A stretch of DNA of 64,000 bases. Origin: an uncultured Spiribacter sp. GTDB taxonomy: Bacteria; Pseudomonadota; Gammaproteobacteria; Nitrococcales; Nitrococcaceae. The translations under genes were made by a program, and so were the position numbers. The notes beneath the pieces are model-generated. The model was not told where the DNA came from. It did not search any database and saw nothing but the letters and a program-made list of their open reading frames with translations. Positions 1 through 9,691 of the stretch are shown here, piece by piece (the stretch's first letter is position 1; the number at the start of each line of letters is the position of its first letter). Where the stretch lies: the NCBI GenBank assembly GCA_937884605.1, contig CALGDM010000028.1:62001-126000 (forward strand), read 5' to 3'.

Positions 1-109
1 GGATCCGGGCGGTGAGAAGCGCGATCTGCACTTCCGGGGATCCGGTATCACCTTCCGCCCGCCCGTAATCACGGACGATCTCCTGCTTCTGCTGCGCGCT
101 GAGCGACAT
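1..109 (-). CDS. rpsO: 30S ribosomal protein S15, N-terminal part (cut by window edge)
   Basis: Not in the ORF track. Translating the minus strand from the ATG at 109 gives [20 protein letters not shown] followed by [16 protein letters not shown], the conserved S15 start; the DTGSPEVQ segment is typical. S15 binds 16S rRNA in the central domain of the small subunit. An AGGAG ribosome binding site lies just upstream of the ATG. It follows truB, as in the usual truB-rpsO-pnp order, and has its own candidate promoter. The C-terminal two thirds lie outside the window. Confidence 0.95.
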   Translation of the reverse strand, partial: MSLSAQQKQEIVRDYGRAEGDTGSPEVQIALLTARI

Positions 110-150
110 CAATGACTCCTGAATGAAAAACTGATTAACAACAATTCGAT

Positions 151-179
151 ATTCTATCCGTGGGGGCGGCGCTGAACAA
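151..179 (-). promoter_or_regulatory. candidate sigma-70 promoter for rpsO
   Basis: On the minus strand TTGTTC (174-179) is followed after exactly 17 bases by TAGAAT (151-156). The -10 box overlaps the truB stop codon TAG. It would start rpsO transcription about 35 bases upstream of its ATG, matching the known habit of rpsO having its own promoter after truB. Found by eye. Confidence 0.55.
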
Positions 180-1083
180 GCAAACGCCGGGGAGCAACGC
201 CCCGATCACCGGCGCGCTCACCCATCCCGAGAAAACCCTCCGCTTCGGCATAGACCCGACACAGCCCGGCCGGTGCGGTTTCATCGGCCGCCAGGGCCAC
301 GGCCTGTCCCTGGCAAAAGCGCACCGAGGCGGTGGTGGGCAGGGTAACCGCTGGATAAGACCGCAACCCGGCATCGGCCGGCAGGAGGCAGGCGTCAAGG
401 CCCTCGGGATCGGCCATGTGACGCTGCTCGAGGGCCTCAAGGGTCCACATGCCGTCGCCCTCGAAGGGCCCCAGTGCCGTGCGCCGGAGCGTTTCGACAT
501 GCGCACCGCAGCCCAGCGCCTCGCCAATATCGGTCACCAGGCTGCGGATGTAGGTCCCCTTGGAGCATTCAACGGTGAGCCGCAGCCGGTCGGGCTCGGT
601 CCACTCGCCGGTGAGCGAATGAATGGTGACCGGGCGCGGCGGCCGCTCCACCGTCCGGCCCTCGCGCGCGAGCTCGTGCAGGCGACGCCCCTCATGCTTG
701 AGCGCCGAGACCATGGGCGGAACCTGCTCGATCGCTCCGCGAAACTCAGCCAGGACCGATTCAAGGCGTTCGGCGTCGACACCGGGGACCGGCCGCTCGG
801 CCAGGGGCTTGCCATCCGCATCGGCGCTGTCGGTCACCACGCCGAGTCGGGCGGTGGCGACATATCGTTTATCGGCATCCAGCAGCCAGCCACTGATCTT
901 GGTGGCCTCGCCGAAACACATCACGAGCAGGCCCGTGGCGAGCGGATCGAGATTGCCGGTATGCCCCGCCTTGCGCGCATTCAGCCAGCCGCTGACCCGT
1001 CGCAGGGTCTGGTTGGACGTCTGCCCGGCGGGCTTGTCCGCCAACAGGATGCCGTCCACCGCTCGGCCCTTGCGACGCCCCAT
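154..1083 (-). CDS. truB: tRNA pseudouridine(55) synthase TruB
   Basis: Isomerises U55 in the T-loop of tRNAs to pseudouridine. The 309-residue protein has the TruB catalytic motif [14 protein letters not shown], with the nucleophile at about Asp46, the N-terminal DKPAGQTSN segment, and [13 protein letters not shown] further on (about 170-185). Length matches the family. It starts 9 bases after the rbfA stop with only a weak Shine-Dalgarno sequence, so translational coupling to rbfA is likely. Position in the rimP-nusA-infB-rbfA-truB-rpsO run is the standard one. Confidence 0.97.
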   Translation of the reverse strand: MGRRKGRAVDGILLADKPAGQTSNQTLRRVSGWLNARKAGHTGNLDPLATGLLVMCFGEATKISGWLLDADKRYVATARLGVVTDSADADGKPLAERPVPGVDAERLESVLAEFRGAIEQVPPMVSALKHEGRRLHELAREGRTVERPPRPVTIHSLTGEWTEPDRLRLTVECSKGTYIRSLVTDIGEALGCGAHVETLRRTALGPFEGDGMWTLEALEQRHMADPEGLDACLLPADAGLRSYPAVTLPTTASVRFCQGQAVALAADETAPAGLCRVYAEAEGFLGMGERAGDRGVAPRRLLVQRRPHG

Positions 1084-1092
1084 GGTCCCGGG

Positions 1093-1473
1093 TCAGTCCG
1101 AGTCCGGCGGAGTCGCGCTGTTGTCCGGCTGGACATCGTCGATCAGCCGGTTAAGCCGGGCCCCGCGCTCAAAAGTGGGGTCGTACTGAAAGCGCAGGGT
1201 GGGCACCTTGCGCAGCGTCAGTCGCCGCGCGAGCTGATGACGCAGGAAGGCCCCCGCGCCGGTCAGCACCCGCACCATGTCGCGGGACTGGTCGGCGTCC
1301 ATCCCCAGCCCCGTGACAAACACATCGGCATAGGAAAAATCCCGGCTGACCTGAACCTCCGAGACGGTGACCGACCCCACGCGGGGGTCGCGGACCTCGT
1401 CCCGGATCAGTTCCGCCAGCTCGCGCTGGATCTGGTCGCCGACACGACGCGCACGCGAGAAATCCCGCGGCAT
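1093..1473 (-). CDS. rbfA: 30S ribosome-binding factor RbfA
   Basis: Late maturation factor of the 30S subunit with a single KH-like domain. The protein starting MPRDFSRARRVGDQIQ is 126 residues, the normal size; RELAELIRDEVRDPRV and the C-terminal LRFQYDPTFERGARLNRLID are family hallmarks. The ORF track begins 13 codons upstream inside infB, but family alignment supports the ATG at 1473, only 2 bases after the infB stop, so it is probably translated by coupling. The C-terminal tail DDVQPDNSATPPDSD is acidic. Confidence 0.95.
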   Translation of the reverse strand: MPRDFSRARRVGDQIQRELAELIRDEVRDPRVGSVTVSEVQVSRDFSYADVFVTGLGMDADQSRDMVRVLTGAGAFLRHQLARRLTLRKVPTLRFQYDPTFERGARLNRLIDDVQPDNSATPPDSD

Positions 1474-1475
1474 CC

Positions 1476-4109
1476 CTACAGCGTCCGCTCGACGGTGATG
1501 CGCTCGTAGCACTCGATCTGGTCACCGGCGCGCACATCGTTGTAGTGCTTCACGCCGATGCCGCATTCGGTACCCGACTGCACTTCCTTGACGTCGTCCT
1601 TGAAACGCCGCAGCGATTCGAGCTCGCCTTCGAACACCACCACGCTCTCGCGCAGCACGCGAATCGGGTTGCGCCGCCGCACGACCCCGTCGACCACCAG
1701 GCAGCCGGCAATCTGGCCGAGCTGCGACGAGCGGAACACTTCGCGCACCTCGGCGGTGCCGATGATGTTCTCGCGGGTCTCGGGCTCGAGCATGCCACTG
1801 ATGGCATTGCGCAGCTGATCGATGGCGTCGTAGATGATGCTGTAGTAGTGCGGCTTGACGTCGTTTTCCTGCGCCAGGCGTCGGGCCTTGGCGTCGGCAC
1901 GCACGTTAAAGCCGATCAGCAGCGCTTCCGAGGCGATCGCCAGGTTGACGTCGGACTCGTTGATCGCGCCAACCCCCGTGGCCACCGGCACGATGCGCAC
2001 CTCATCGGTGGACAGGTTGGCGAGGGACTGGGTCAGCGCCTCGACCGAGCCCTGCACATCGCCCTTGATGACCAGGTTGACGGTCTTCACCGCCTCGTCC
2101 TGCATCGAGTTGAACAGCTCGTCCATCTTGGCCGCCTTCTGCGCCTGAAGGCGCTTATCGCGGCTCTTCTCGCGACGCCGATCCACCAGCTCACGGGCCT
2201 TGCGCTCGTCCTCGACGGCCAGGACCTCGTCACCGGCTTCGGGCAGCCCCGAGAGCCCCAGGATCACGACTGGCGTCGACGGCCCGGCCGATTTCACGCG
2301 CTCGCCCCGCTCATCGAGCATGGCGCGGACGCGGCCAAACTCGGTGCCCGAGATAATCGTGTCGCCCTGCTCGAGGACGCCATTCTGCACGAGGATGGTT
2401 GCCACCGGACCGCGGCCGCGATCGAGACTTGATTCCACCACCACACCCGAGGCCGGGCAATCGCGGACTGCCTTGAGCTCGAGGAGCTCCGCCTGCAGCG
2501 CCACGGCCTCGAGCAACGCCTCGACGCCCTGGCCATTGATGGCCGAGCAGGGGATGAACTGCGTGTCACCCCCCCATTCCTCGGGCACCACTTCGCGGGC
2601 CACCAGCTCGTTTTTGACACGATCGGGATCGGCCTCCTCGCGGTCGATCTTGTTGACCGCCACCACCAGCGGCACACCCGCCGCGCGGGCATGCTTGACC
2701 GCCTCTTCGGTCTGCGGCATCACGCCGTCATCGGCGGCCACGACCAGGATGACCACGTCGGTGACCTGCGCGCCGCGCGCCCGCATGGCGGTAAACGCCT
2801 CGTGGCCCGGTGTGTCGAGAAAGGTCAAATCACCGCGCTCGGACGGCACCCGATACGCGCCGATATGCTGGGTGATGCCACCGGCCTCGCCCGACGCCAC
2901 CTTGGCTCGCCGGATGTAGTCGAGCAGCGTGGTCTTGCCATGGTCGACATGGCCCATGATCGTCACCACCGCCGAGCGGGGCTCTTCGGTGCCCTCGGGC
3001 TCGGTGGTCTGACTGAGCACCTCGTCCTCGAGGTCGTCCTCGCGCACCACATGCGGTCGATGACCGAGTTCTTCGACCAGAAGCACCGCAGTGTCCTGAT
3101 CAATCGCCTGGTTGATGGTGGCCATCACACCCTGCTTCATCATTTCCTTGATCAGGTCGGCCGCCTTGACACTCATGCGCTGGGCGAGATCACCCACGGT
3201 AATCGTCTCGGGGACCTGAACATCACGCACCACCGGCGCGGTGGGCTTTTCGAAACCCTGCTGAAGGGCCGAACTGGCAGCGCCGGCGGCACCGCCCTTG
3301 CGCGCCCGCCGGCCACCGGCCTCGGCCTTCTTGCGGGCCTTGCCCTTGCCCCGGGACGCCTTGCGGGCGGCCCGCTCTTCGGCCTCGCGCTCGCGCTTGG
3401 CCTCGGCCTCAAGGCGCTTGCGCTCCTTGTCGTCCTCGATTTCCTTGTTGCGTGCCGCTTCCGACTCGGTCTTCTGCGCCTGCGCCTCGAGGTCGGCAGG
3501 CGTCTGGGTCGGCTCGGCAGCGGTTTCGCTGGCGGCTGTCGCGGTCGCAGTGTCGGTCTCGGTGCCGCCCTCGGCTTCGCGAGCCTCGGCCTGCGCGGCC
3601 TCCTCCGCCTCACGGGCCTGACGGTCGGCTTCGGCCTGCGCTGCGGCGTCAGCCTGACGCTGGGCCTCGGCCTGACGCGCCTCCTCGGCGGCCTTCACGT
3701 CCTGCTGCAGGACGCGCTCGAGCACCTGGACATCCTGCTCGGCGGCCTCGGCTTCCACCACACTGCGCTTGACGTAGGTGCGCTTCTTGCGCACCTCGAC
3801 GTTCACGGTCCGTCCCGCGCCGGCGCCACGACTGCCCCGCGGACTGCGCCGTTCGCCACCGCCCGAGGGCATTTTCAGCTGACTGTGACTGCGCCGCTTG
3901 AGGGTGATCTGTGACGGTCCGCCCTCTTCGCTGTCATCGCGCCGACCATGGGTCTTGCGGATGTGCTCGAGCAGCGCGGACTTGTCCGCATCGGATAGCG
4001 TTGCGTCAGGATCATCGCTCGCCAGCCCCGCCTCGCGGAGCTGGATCAGCACCCGATCCAGCGGCACACCCGTCCTGTCTGCAAAATCCCGGACTGTGCT
4101 CTGCGCCAT
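1476..4109 (-). CDS. infB: translation initiation factor IF-2
   Basis: GTPase that brings fMet-tRNA to the 30S subunit. It is 877 residues: an N-terminal IF2-N domain, a long charged Glu/Ala/Arg-rich linker (roughly 110-275), then the G domain with G1 [13 protein letters not shown]3 DTPGHEAF and G4 NKID, followed by the domains ending in ERITVERTL. The ORF track starts at a TTG two codons earlier. I prefer the ATG at 4109 (MAQSTVRDF) because GGAGG sits 8 bases upstream. It lies between nusA and rbfA. The linker is low-complexity coding sequence and throws several shadow ORFs. Confidence 0.97.
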   Translation of the reverse strand: MAQSTVRDFADRTGVPLDRVLIQLREAGLASDDPDATLSDADKSALLEHIRKTHGRRDDSEEGGPSQITLKRRSHSQLKMPSGGGERRSPRGSRGAGAGRTVNVEVRKKRTYVKRSVVEAEAAEQDVQVLERVLQQDVKAAEEARQAEAQRQADAAAQAEADRQAREAEEAAQAEAREAEGGTETDTATATAASETAAEPTQTPADLEAQAQKTESEAARNKEIEDDKERKRLEAEAKREREAEERAARKASRGKGKARKKAEAGGRRARKGGAAGAASSALQQGFEKPTAPVVRDVQVPETITVGDLAQRMSVKAADLIKEMMKQGVMATINQAIDQDTAVLLVEELGHRPHVVREDDLEDEVLSQTTEPEGTEEPRSAVVTIMGHVDHGKTTLLDYIRRAKVASGEAGGITQHIGAYRVPSERGDLTFLDTPGHEAFTAMRARGAQVTDVVILVVAADDGVMPQTEEAVKHARAAGVPLVVAVNKIDREEADPDRVKNELVAREVVPEEWGGDTQFIPCSAINGQGVEALLEAVALQAELLELKAVRDCPASGVVVESSLDRGRGPVATILVQNGVLEQGDTIISGTEFGRVRAMLDERGERVKSAGPSTPVVILGLSGLPEAGDEVLAVEDERKARELVDRRREKSRDKRLQAQKAAKMDELFNSMQDEAVKTVNLVIKGDVQGSVEALTQSLANLSTDEVRIVPVATGVGAINESDVNLAIASEALLIGFNVRADAKARRLAQENDVKPHYYSIIYDAIDQLRNAISGMLEPETRENIIGTAEVREVFRSSQLGQIAGCLVVDGVVRRRNPIRVLRESVVVFEGELESLRRFKDDVKEVQSGTECGIGVKHYNDVRAGDQIECYERITVERTL

Positions 4110-4140
4110 ATTCAATACCTCCGTCCCGGCTTTACCGAGA

Positions 4141-5637
4141 TTAGTCCTGACCCTCGCCGGCGTCGGCGAACCAGGGCTCTCGAGCCTTCATGATCAGCGC
4201 TGCCGCGCGCTCTGCATCAAGCCCTTCAATATCACTTACATCGTCCACTGACTGCTCGGCCAGGTCTTCCATGGTCTGGATTCCCCGCGCGGCGAGCTGC
4301 TCAGCGAGCGCCGTGTCCATGCCCTCGAGGCCGAGCAGATCCTCGGCCGGGGCGTCCGCCGCCGCGGCCTCGGCTTCGCGCTCGGCCAGTACGTCGCGGG
4401 CGCGCTGCCGCAGCGCGTTGACGAGATCCTCATCAAAGCCCTCGATCTCGAGCAGCTCGACCACCGGCACGTAGGCGATTTCCTCGAGACTCGAAAAGCC
4501 TTCCTCAACCAGCAACCCGGCCAGCTCTTCGTCCACGTCCAGCGATTGCGCGAACCGATCCACCAGCTCCGCCGCCTCGGACTCGCTCTTGGCCTCGGCC
4601 TCCGACGCGGTCATGACGTTGAGCTCCCAGCCGGTCAGCTCGCTGGCCAGCCGAACATTCTGGCCGCCGCGACCGATGGCCTGCGAGAGCTGATCCTCGC
4701 CCACGGCGATATCCATGCTGTGGCGATCCTCGTCGACAACGATGGACTCGACCTCGGCCGGGGCCATCGCGTTGATCACGAACTGCGCCGGGTTCTCGTT
4801 CCACAGGATGATGTCGATGCGCTCGCCGGAGAGTTCGTTGGACACCGCCTGGACCCGCGAGCCACGCATTCCCACGCAGGCCCCCACCGGATCGATGCGG
4901 CTGTCGAGGGCATTCACCGAAATCTTGGCGCGCAGGCCCGGATCACGAGCGGCGCCCAGGATATCGAGCAGTTCCTGACCCACTTCGGGCACTTCGAGCT
5001 TGAACAGCTCGACCAGAAACGCCGGTGCCGAGCGGCTCGCGAACAGCTGCGGCCCACGCGCCTCCTCGCGCACCTCGCGCAGCCAGGCCCGCAGCCGATC
5101 GCCGGGACGCACCGCCTCGCGCGGGATCATGTCCTCGCGGGGAATGAACGCCTCGGCATTGCTGCCCAGATCGAGAAACACGTTGCCCCGCTCGACCCGC
5201 TTGACTACCCCCGAGATCAGCTCGCCCGTGCGGTCGCGGTAGGCCTCGACCACCTTGGCGCGTTCGGCGTCGCGAACCCGCTGGACAATGACCTGCTTGG
5301 CGGTCTGGGCGGCGATTCGCCCAAACTCCACCGATTCCAGCGGCTCCTCGATGGTGCCGCCGACGTCGACCTCGGGATCGATCCCGCGGGCCTCGCTGAG
5401 CGTTATCTGCTGATCCGGATATTCCTGTTCGGCGTCATCCTCGACCACCTCCCAGACCCGGAACGTCTCGTACTCGCCTGTGCGCCGATCGACCGATACC
5501 CGGGCACCGATCTCGCCGTCGTGGCGCTTTTGCGTCGCCGAGGCAAGGGCGGCCTCGATGGCCTGGAAGATCACTTCCTGCTCGACACCCTTCTCGTTTG
5601 CGATCGCGTCGACCACCAGCAGAATTTCCTTGCTCAT
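4141..5637 (-). CDS. nusA: transcription termination/antitermination protein NusA
   Basis: RNA polymerase-associated elongation factor acting in pausing, termination and antitermination. The 498 residues show the N-terminal polymerase-binding domain starting [17 protein letters not shown], an S1 domain ([18 protein letters not shown]), KH domains ([15 protein letters not shown] and [20 protein letters not shown]), and the two acidic C-terminal helix-hairpin-helix repeats of the gammaproteobacterial form (around 370-490). It lies between rimP and infB, with GGAG upstream of the start. Confidence 0.97.
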   Translation of the reverse strand: MSKEILLVVDAIANEKGVEQEVIFQAIEAALASATQKRHDGEIGARVSVDRRTGEYETFRVWEVVEDDAEQEYPDQQITLSEARGIDPEVDVGGTIEEPLESVEFGRIAAQTAKQVIVQRVRDAERAKVVEAYRDRTGELISGVVKRVERGNVFLDLGSNAEAFIPREDMIPREAVRPGDRLRAWLREVREEARGPQLFASRSAPAFLVELFKLEVPEVGQELLDILGAARDPGLRAKISVNALDSRIDPVGACVGMRGSRVQAVSNELSGERIDIILWNENPAQFVINAMAPAEVESIVVDEDRHSMDIAVGEDQLSQAIGRGGQNVRLASELTGWELNVMTASEAEAKSESEAAELVDRFAQSLDVDEELAGLLVEEGFSSLEEIAYVPVVELLEIEGFDEDLVNALRQRARDVLAEREAEAAAADAPAEDLLGLEGMDTALAEQLAARGIQTMEDLAEQSVDDVSDIEGLDAERAAALIMKAREPWFADAGEGQD

Positions 5638-5671
5638 CGTCTACCGTTCTCCGATTGGAATACGCCGCGGC

Positions 5672-6124
5672 TCACGGCTCCAGCTCAATATGTGCATTGT
5701 CGATGGCCTCCAGCGGTACCACGAATCGACCGTCCGCCGACTCGACCGCCACACCCTCGTCGGTCAGCCCCTCGAGGCGACCGGTGATCTTGCGACGCCC
5801 ATCGATCCGCTCGCGCAGCCGCAACCGCACTGCCTCGCCGGCAAACCGCGTGTAATCGGAGGGCTTGAAAACCGGGCGGTCGAGCCCGGGGGAGGAGACC
5901 TCGAGGTGATAATCCCCGGCGATGGGATCTTCGACGTCGAGCACCCCACTGACCTGATGGCTGACCCGTGCGCAGTCATCCACTGTAATGCCTGCCGGGG
6001 CATCAATGAACACGCGCAGACAGGCCTCGCGCCGGCCGGGCTGAAACTCCAGGCCGACACACTCATAGCCCAGTCCTTCGATGACCGGTTCAAGCAGTTC
6101 AGTAACGTGTTCGGGCGCTTTCAT
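5672..6124 (-). CDS. rimP: ribosome maturation factor RimP
   Basis: Assembly factor of the 30S subunit. The 150-residue protein from MKAPEHVTELLEPVIEG contains LGYECVGLEF, the central YHLEVSSPGLDRPVF motif typical of RimP, and a C-terminal SH3-like part. The ORF track extends 17 codons upstream into the terminator hairpin. The internal ATG at 6124 fits the family but has a poor Shine-Dalgarno sequence. It is the first protein gene after the tRNA-fMet gene, as in the metY-rimP-nusA arrangement of E. coli. Confidence 0.95.
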   Translation of the reverse strand: MKAPEHVTELLEPVIEGLGYECVGLEFQPGRREACLRVFIDAPAGITVDDCARVSHQVSGVLDVEDPIAGDYHLEVSSPGLDRPVFKPSDYTRFAGEAVRLRLRERIDGRRKITGRLEGLTDEGVAVESADGRFVVPLEAIDNAHIELEP

Positions 6125-6153
6125 GTCTGTTCGTATCCGGTACCTGCCGGAAC

Positions 6154-6177
6154 AAAAAATGGGCCCGAGGCCCATTT
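6154..6177 (-). terminator. intrinsic terminator in the rimP leader
   Basis: The minus strand reads AAATGGGCC-TCG-GGCCCATTT followed by further T residues: a 9-bp perfect stem with a 3-base loop and a T tract. It lies downstream of tRNA-fMet and 30 bases before rimP, so full termination here would silence the nusA operon unless read through or antiterminated. Confidence 0.8.
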
Positions 6178-6181
6178 CAAC

Positions 6182-6208
6182 GCCGGCTGTTGCCTCTGCA
6201 ACACCGGC
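6182..6208 (-). promoter_or_regulatory. stable hairpin between the two terminators
   Basis: Minus strand GCCGGTGTTGC-AGAG-GCAACAGCCGGC can form a stem of about 11 bp with one bulged G and an AGAG loop. No T tract follows, so it is not a terminator by itself. It could be an RNA-processing site or part of an alternative fold of the leader (inference). Confidence 0.5.
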
Positions 6209-6235
6209 AAAAAAAAAGGCCGCAAGCGGCCTTCT
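6208..6235 (-). terminator. intrinsic terminator after tRNA-fMet
   Basis: Minus strand AAGGCCGC-TT-GCGGCC followed by a run of nine T residues; a classic G+C-rich hairpin plus U tract. It starts about 15 bases after the tRNA 3' end and probably ends most of the tRNA transcript. Confidence 0.88.
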
Positions 6236-6249
6236 CGAAGATGCCTGAT

Positions 6250-6326
<77 letters not shown>

Positions 6327-6339
6327 ACCGACTCGAAGA

Positions 6340-6368
6340 ATGTTAGACGCTTCGATGCGCTTTTTCAA
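6340..6368 (-). promoter_or_regulatory. candidate promoter for tRNA-fMet/rimP operon
   Basis: Minus strand TTGAAA (6363-6368), 17-base spacer, TAACAT (6340-6345), ending 14 bases before the tRNA 5' end. Five of six -35 bases and four of six -10 bases match the consensus. The -35 box overlaps the end of the DUF2818 gene. Confidence 0.6.
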
Positions 6369-6709
6369 GACTCGCGACGTTGACCGCGACGGTCCCGGCG
6401 CTGCAACCGGCGGCGCAGATCGTGATGATAGATGAACCCCGGCAAGGCAAAGACGGCAAACAGCGACAGATTCATCACCCAGAACTCCCAGCCCTGCACC
6501 TGGAGCTCGCCCTGGGTGCGATATTCCAGCCCCGCGCCAACAAGCCCGACCAGGCCAAACAGCAGCAGCCACTCCACCAGCCGGATCCACTCCGGCTTGC
6601 CGCCCTGGGGCGGTGACCCGACAAACGCCACCCGCTCGCTCATCCACGGCAGGTTGGCAGCGATGATAGCCACCACCAACAGCGCGACAATCGCAGTCTC
6701 GGCTGTCAT
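6365..6709 (-). CDS. DUF2818 family membrane protein
   Basis: A 114-residue protein (MTAETAIVALLVVAIIAANLP...) with three predicted membrane helices: about residues 4-21, 42-62 and 78-97, followed by an Arg-rich cytoplasmic tail RRRLQRRDRRGQRRES. I recognise the DUF2818 type commonly found right after nuoN in Beta- and some Gammaproteobacteria. Function is unknown; a link with complex I assembly or stability is only inferred from position. The start at 6709, 7 bases after the nuoN stop, is preferred over the track start inside nuoN. Confidence 0.85.
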   Translation of the reverse strand: MTAETAIVALLVVAIIAANLPWMSERVAFVGSPPQGGKPEWIRLVEWLLLFGLVGLVGAGLEYRTQGELQVQGWEFWVMNLSLFAVFALPGFIYHHDLRRRLQRRDRRGQRRES

Positions 6710-6716
6710 CGCCGGC

Positions 6717-8156
6717 TCAGAGCCCCAGCGCAATCCGGCAGATTTCGATCAGCCGATCCGGGAACAGGCCAAGCAGCAGAATGACCCCGCCATTCAGTGC
6801 CACGATAACCCGCTGACCGGCAGGCGCCTCGAGGGGCACCGGCGACTCGAGCCGGTCGAAGTACACCGCCTTGAGCACTCGCAGGTAATAGAACGCCCCG
6901 ATGACAGCGAACAGCACCGCCACCACGGCCAGCCAGACCATGCCGGTGTCGATCAGCGATTGCAGCACCAGCCACTTGGCGTAGAACCCAACCGTGCCGG
7001 GGATGCCGGTCATCGAGAACATGAGCAGCAACATCACCAGCGCAAACCCGCTGTGACGGTCATTGAGCCCACGCATGTCATCGATCATCTCGGCTTCGAA
7101 CCCGCGCCGGGACAGCAGAATGATCATCCCGAAGGCGCCACTGGCCATGATGCCGTAGCTGATCGCGTAGAAAAGCGCCGCCGAATAGCCTTCGGGCGTC
7201 CCGGCGATCAGGCCGAGAAACAGAAACCCGATGTGCGAGATGGTCGAGTAGGCCAGCATGCGCTTGAAGTTGGTCTGCACCAGCGCGAACAGATTACCGA
7301 CCGCCAGTGACCCGACCGCCAGCAGCACTGCCATCGCCTGCCACTGGTCGTGCAGGTCGCCGAGCCCGTCCACCAGCAGACGCAGGAACAGCGCCAGCGC
7401 CGCGATCTTGGGCGCGGTACCCAGAAATGCGGTGGCCGAGGTGGGCGCACCCTGATAGACATCGGGCAACCACATATGGAACGGCGCTGCACCGAACTTG
7501 AATGCCACACCCACCAGCGCGAAGGTCATGCCGAAGGCCATGAGCAGGAGGTTGTCACCCGCCGCCGCCTGCGTGGCAATGGTATCGATGAGCAGACTGC
7601 CCGAGGCGCCGTAGATCATCGACATGCCGTAGAGCATCATCCCCGAGGACAACGCCCCCAGAACGAAGTACTTCATGGCCGCCTCGGCACCGATCCGGCT
7701 GTCACGATCGAACGCCACCATGGCGTAGAGGCTGAGCGAGAGCATCTCGAGCCCGACGTAGAGGACCAGCAGGCTGCTGGCCGATGCCATGACGAACATG
7801 CCCAGGTTGGCAATCAGCGCCAGCAGATAGAACTCGCCCTTGAGCAGATCGCGCTGGCGCAGATAATCCCGACTGTAGCCCAGAGTAACCATCGACAGAC
7901 CGGCCACGGTCACCTTGAGTACCGCCGCCAGGCTGTCGCTGACGTACATGCCGTTGAAGGTGATCGCCCGGTCCACGCCCCAGTGGGTGCTCAGCGCGAG
8001 ACCAATGGCTCCCAGTAGCGTCACCTGGGTCAGAAAGAACGCAAGCCGGCTCTGCTGGCTGCGGTCGAACAGATCGGCGATCAGCACGACACAGAGCATC
8101 ACGCCCAGCCAGATCTCCGGAGCGGCCATCGCGAATTGCGGCATTTCGAAATTCAT
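6717..8156 (-). CDS. nuoN: NADH-quinone oxidoreductase subunit N
   Basis: Antiporter-like membrane subunit of complex I, one of three proton-pumping modules. It is 479 residues and hydrophobic throughout. The discontinuous-helix region reads FKFGAAPFHMWLPDVYQGAPTSATAFL, with the Lys/Glu channel residues of the family, and FKRMLAYSTISHIGFLFLG follows. It is the last nuo gene of the operon. A 21-base gap separates it from nuoM. Confidence 0.96.
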   Translation of the reverse strand: MNFEMPQFAMAAPEIWLGVMLCVVLIADLFDRSQQSRLAFFLTQVTLLGAIGLALSTHWGVDRAITFNGMYVSDSLAAVLKVTVAGLSMVTLGYSRDYLRQRDLLKGEFYLLALIANLGMFVMASASSLLVLYVGLEMLSLSLYAMVAFDRDSRIGAEAAMKYFVLGALSSGMMLYGMSMIYGASGSLLIDTIATQAAAGDNLLLMAFGMTFALVGVAFKFGAAPFHMWLPDVYQGAPTSATAFLGTAPKIAALALFLRLLVDGLGDLHDQWQAMAVLLAVGSLAVGNLFALVQTNFKRMLAYSTISHIGFLFLGLIAGTPEGYSAALFYAISYGIMASGAFGMIILLSRRGFEAEMIDDMRGLNDRHSGFALVMLLLMFSMTGIPGTVGFYAKWLVLQSLIDTGMVWLAVVAVLFAVIGAFYYLRVLKAVYFDRLESPVPLEAPAGQRVIVALNGGVILLLGLFPDRLIEICRIALGL

Positions 8157-8177
8157 TATCGTCCTCTGGCCTGGATA

Positions 8178-9689
8178 CTAGAGAGCGGGCATCACGATGC
8201 CCAGAAGCGCTTCCAGCGAAGGCGCCATGACATTGATCAGGGGCGCCGGATAGACGCCGAAGAACAGCACCACGCCCACCAGACTGCCGAGCAGCAGGCG
8301 CTCGCGCCCGTTGATGTCGCGCAGTTCATCCACCTGCGTGTTTTTGACCTGGCCATAGACCACGCGCTTGATCATCCACAGGCTGTAGGCGGCCCCCAGG
8401 ATAAGGGTCAGCCCGGCGATGGCCGCATACCAGAACCCGGCCTGGAAGCTGGCGAGGATCACCATGAATTCGCCGACAAACCCGGAAGTGCCCGGCAGCC
8501 CCGCATTGGCCATGGCAAAGAACACGAACAGTCCGGCAAACACCGGCATGCGGTTGGCCACTCCGCCATAGTCGGCGATCCGTCGGGTGTGCATGCGGTC
8601 ATAGAGCACACCGACGCAGAGGAACATCGCCGCCGAGACAAAGCCGTGCGAGATCATCTGCACGAGCCCGCCCTCAAGCGCCAGCAAAGCGCCATCGCGG
8701 GTGCCCTCGCCGGCGACGATGCGAAAGATCAGGAAGAACGCCAGGGTGACAAAGCCCATGTGGGCGATGGACGAGTAGGCGATCAGTTTTTTGAGATCCT
8801 GTTGCACCATCGCCACCAGACCGATGTAGACCACGGCGATCAGCGACAGCCCGATGAGCAGCCAGTCCAGCGCCATACTGGCCTCGGGCGCGATCGGCAG
8901 GCTGAAGCGCAGAAACCCGTACCCGCCGATCTTGAGCGTGATCGCCGCGAGGATCACCGAGCCGCCGGTGGGCGCCTCGACGTGGGCGTCGGGCAGCCAG
9001 GTGTGGACCGGAAACATCGGCACCTTGACGGCAAACGCCGCCAGAAACGCCAGAAAGATCAGCACCTGCGAAGCAAACGGCAGACCCAGGCCATAGAAGT
9101 CTTCGATGGCAAAGCTGCCCGCCTGACCGCGCAGATAGATCAGCGCCACCAGCATCATCACCGACCCGAGAAAGGTGTAGAGGAAGAACTTGAGGGTGGC
9201 GTAGATGCGATTGGGCCCGCCCCAGATCCCGATGATCAGGAACATGGGAATCAGCATGGCCTCGAAGAAGACATAGAACAGCAGGGCGTCGAGCGCACTG
9301 AAAACGCCGATCATGATCCCTTCCATGATCAGGAAGGCGGCCAGATACTGGGCGGGCTTGTAGCGCACCACCTCCCAGGCCGCGATCACCACCAGCAGCG
9401 TCGAGAAGGCGGTCAGCACCACCAGCGGCATCGAGATGCCGTCGACGCCCAGGTAATACTCAATACCGAACGACTCGATCCAGGCCGCTCGCTCGACGAA
9501 CTGCATCCCGGCGACGCCGGTCTCGAAACCGAACCACAGAACCAGCCCCAGAATCAGCGTGAGCCCGGCGACCGCAAGCGCCGACCAGCGGGCCCGATCG
9601 GCGCTGTCGCGTCCAGTCCACAGGACCGCCGCACCCCCGAGAATCGGCAGCCAGATCAACAGGCTCAGCAAAGGCCAACCTCCCAACAT
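8178..9689 (-). CDS. nuoM: NADH-quinone oxidoreductase subunit M
   Basis: Second antiporter-like proton-pumping subunit of complex I, about 503 residues. It shows AFAVKVPMFPVHTWLPDAHVEAPTGGSVILAAITLKIGGYG and DLKKLIAYSSIAHMGFVTL, diagnostic for NuoM. The track starts at a GTG four codons earlier, overlapping nuoL. The ATG at 9689, 2 bases after the nuoL stop and downstream of a G-rich stretch, is an equally good start. Confidence 0.96.
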   Translation of the reverse strand: MLGGWPLLSLLIWLPILGGAAVLWTGRDSADRARWSALAVAGLTLILGLVLWFGFETGVAGMQFVERAAWIESFGIEYYLGVDGISMPLVVLTAFSTLLVVIAAWEVVRYKPAQYLAAFLIMEGIMIGVFSALDALLFYVFFEAMLIPMFLIIGIWGGPNRIYATLKFFLYTFLGSVMMLVALIYLRGQAGSFAIEDFYGLGLPFASQVLIFLAFLAAFAVKVPMFPVHTWLPDAHVEAPTGGSVILAAITLKIGGYGFLRFSLPIAPEASMALDWLLIGLSLIAVVYIGLVAMVQQDLKKLIAYSSIAHMGFVTLAFFLIFRIVAGEGTRDGALLALEGGLVQMISHGFVSAAMFLCVGVLYDRMHTRRIADYGGVANRMPVFAGLFVFFAMANAGLPGTSGFVGEFMVILASFQAGFWYAAIAGLTLILGAAYSLWMIKRVVYGQVKNTQVDELRDINGRERLLLGSLVGVVLFFGVYPAPLINVMAPSLEALLGIVMPAL

Positions 9690-9691
9690 GT

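Noticed and set aside
160-1509. 449-residue plus-strand ORF opposite truB and rbfA
   Set aside because: It is a high-GC shadow of two well-recognised genes; no ribosome binding site and no family features.
3230-3760. DNA repeat or mobile element in the infB N-terminal part
   Set aside because: The low complexity is explained by the Ala/Glu/Arg-rich linker of IF-2.
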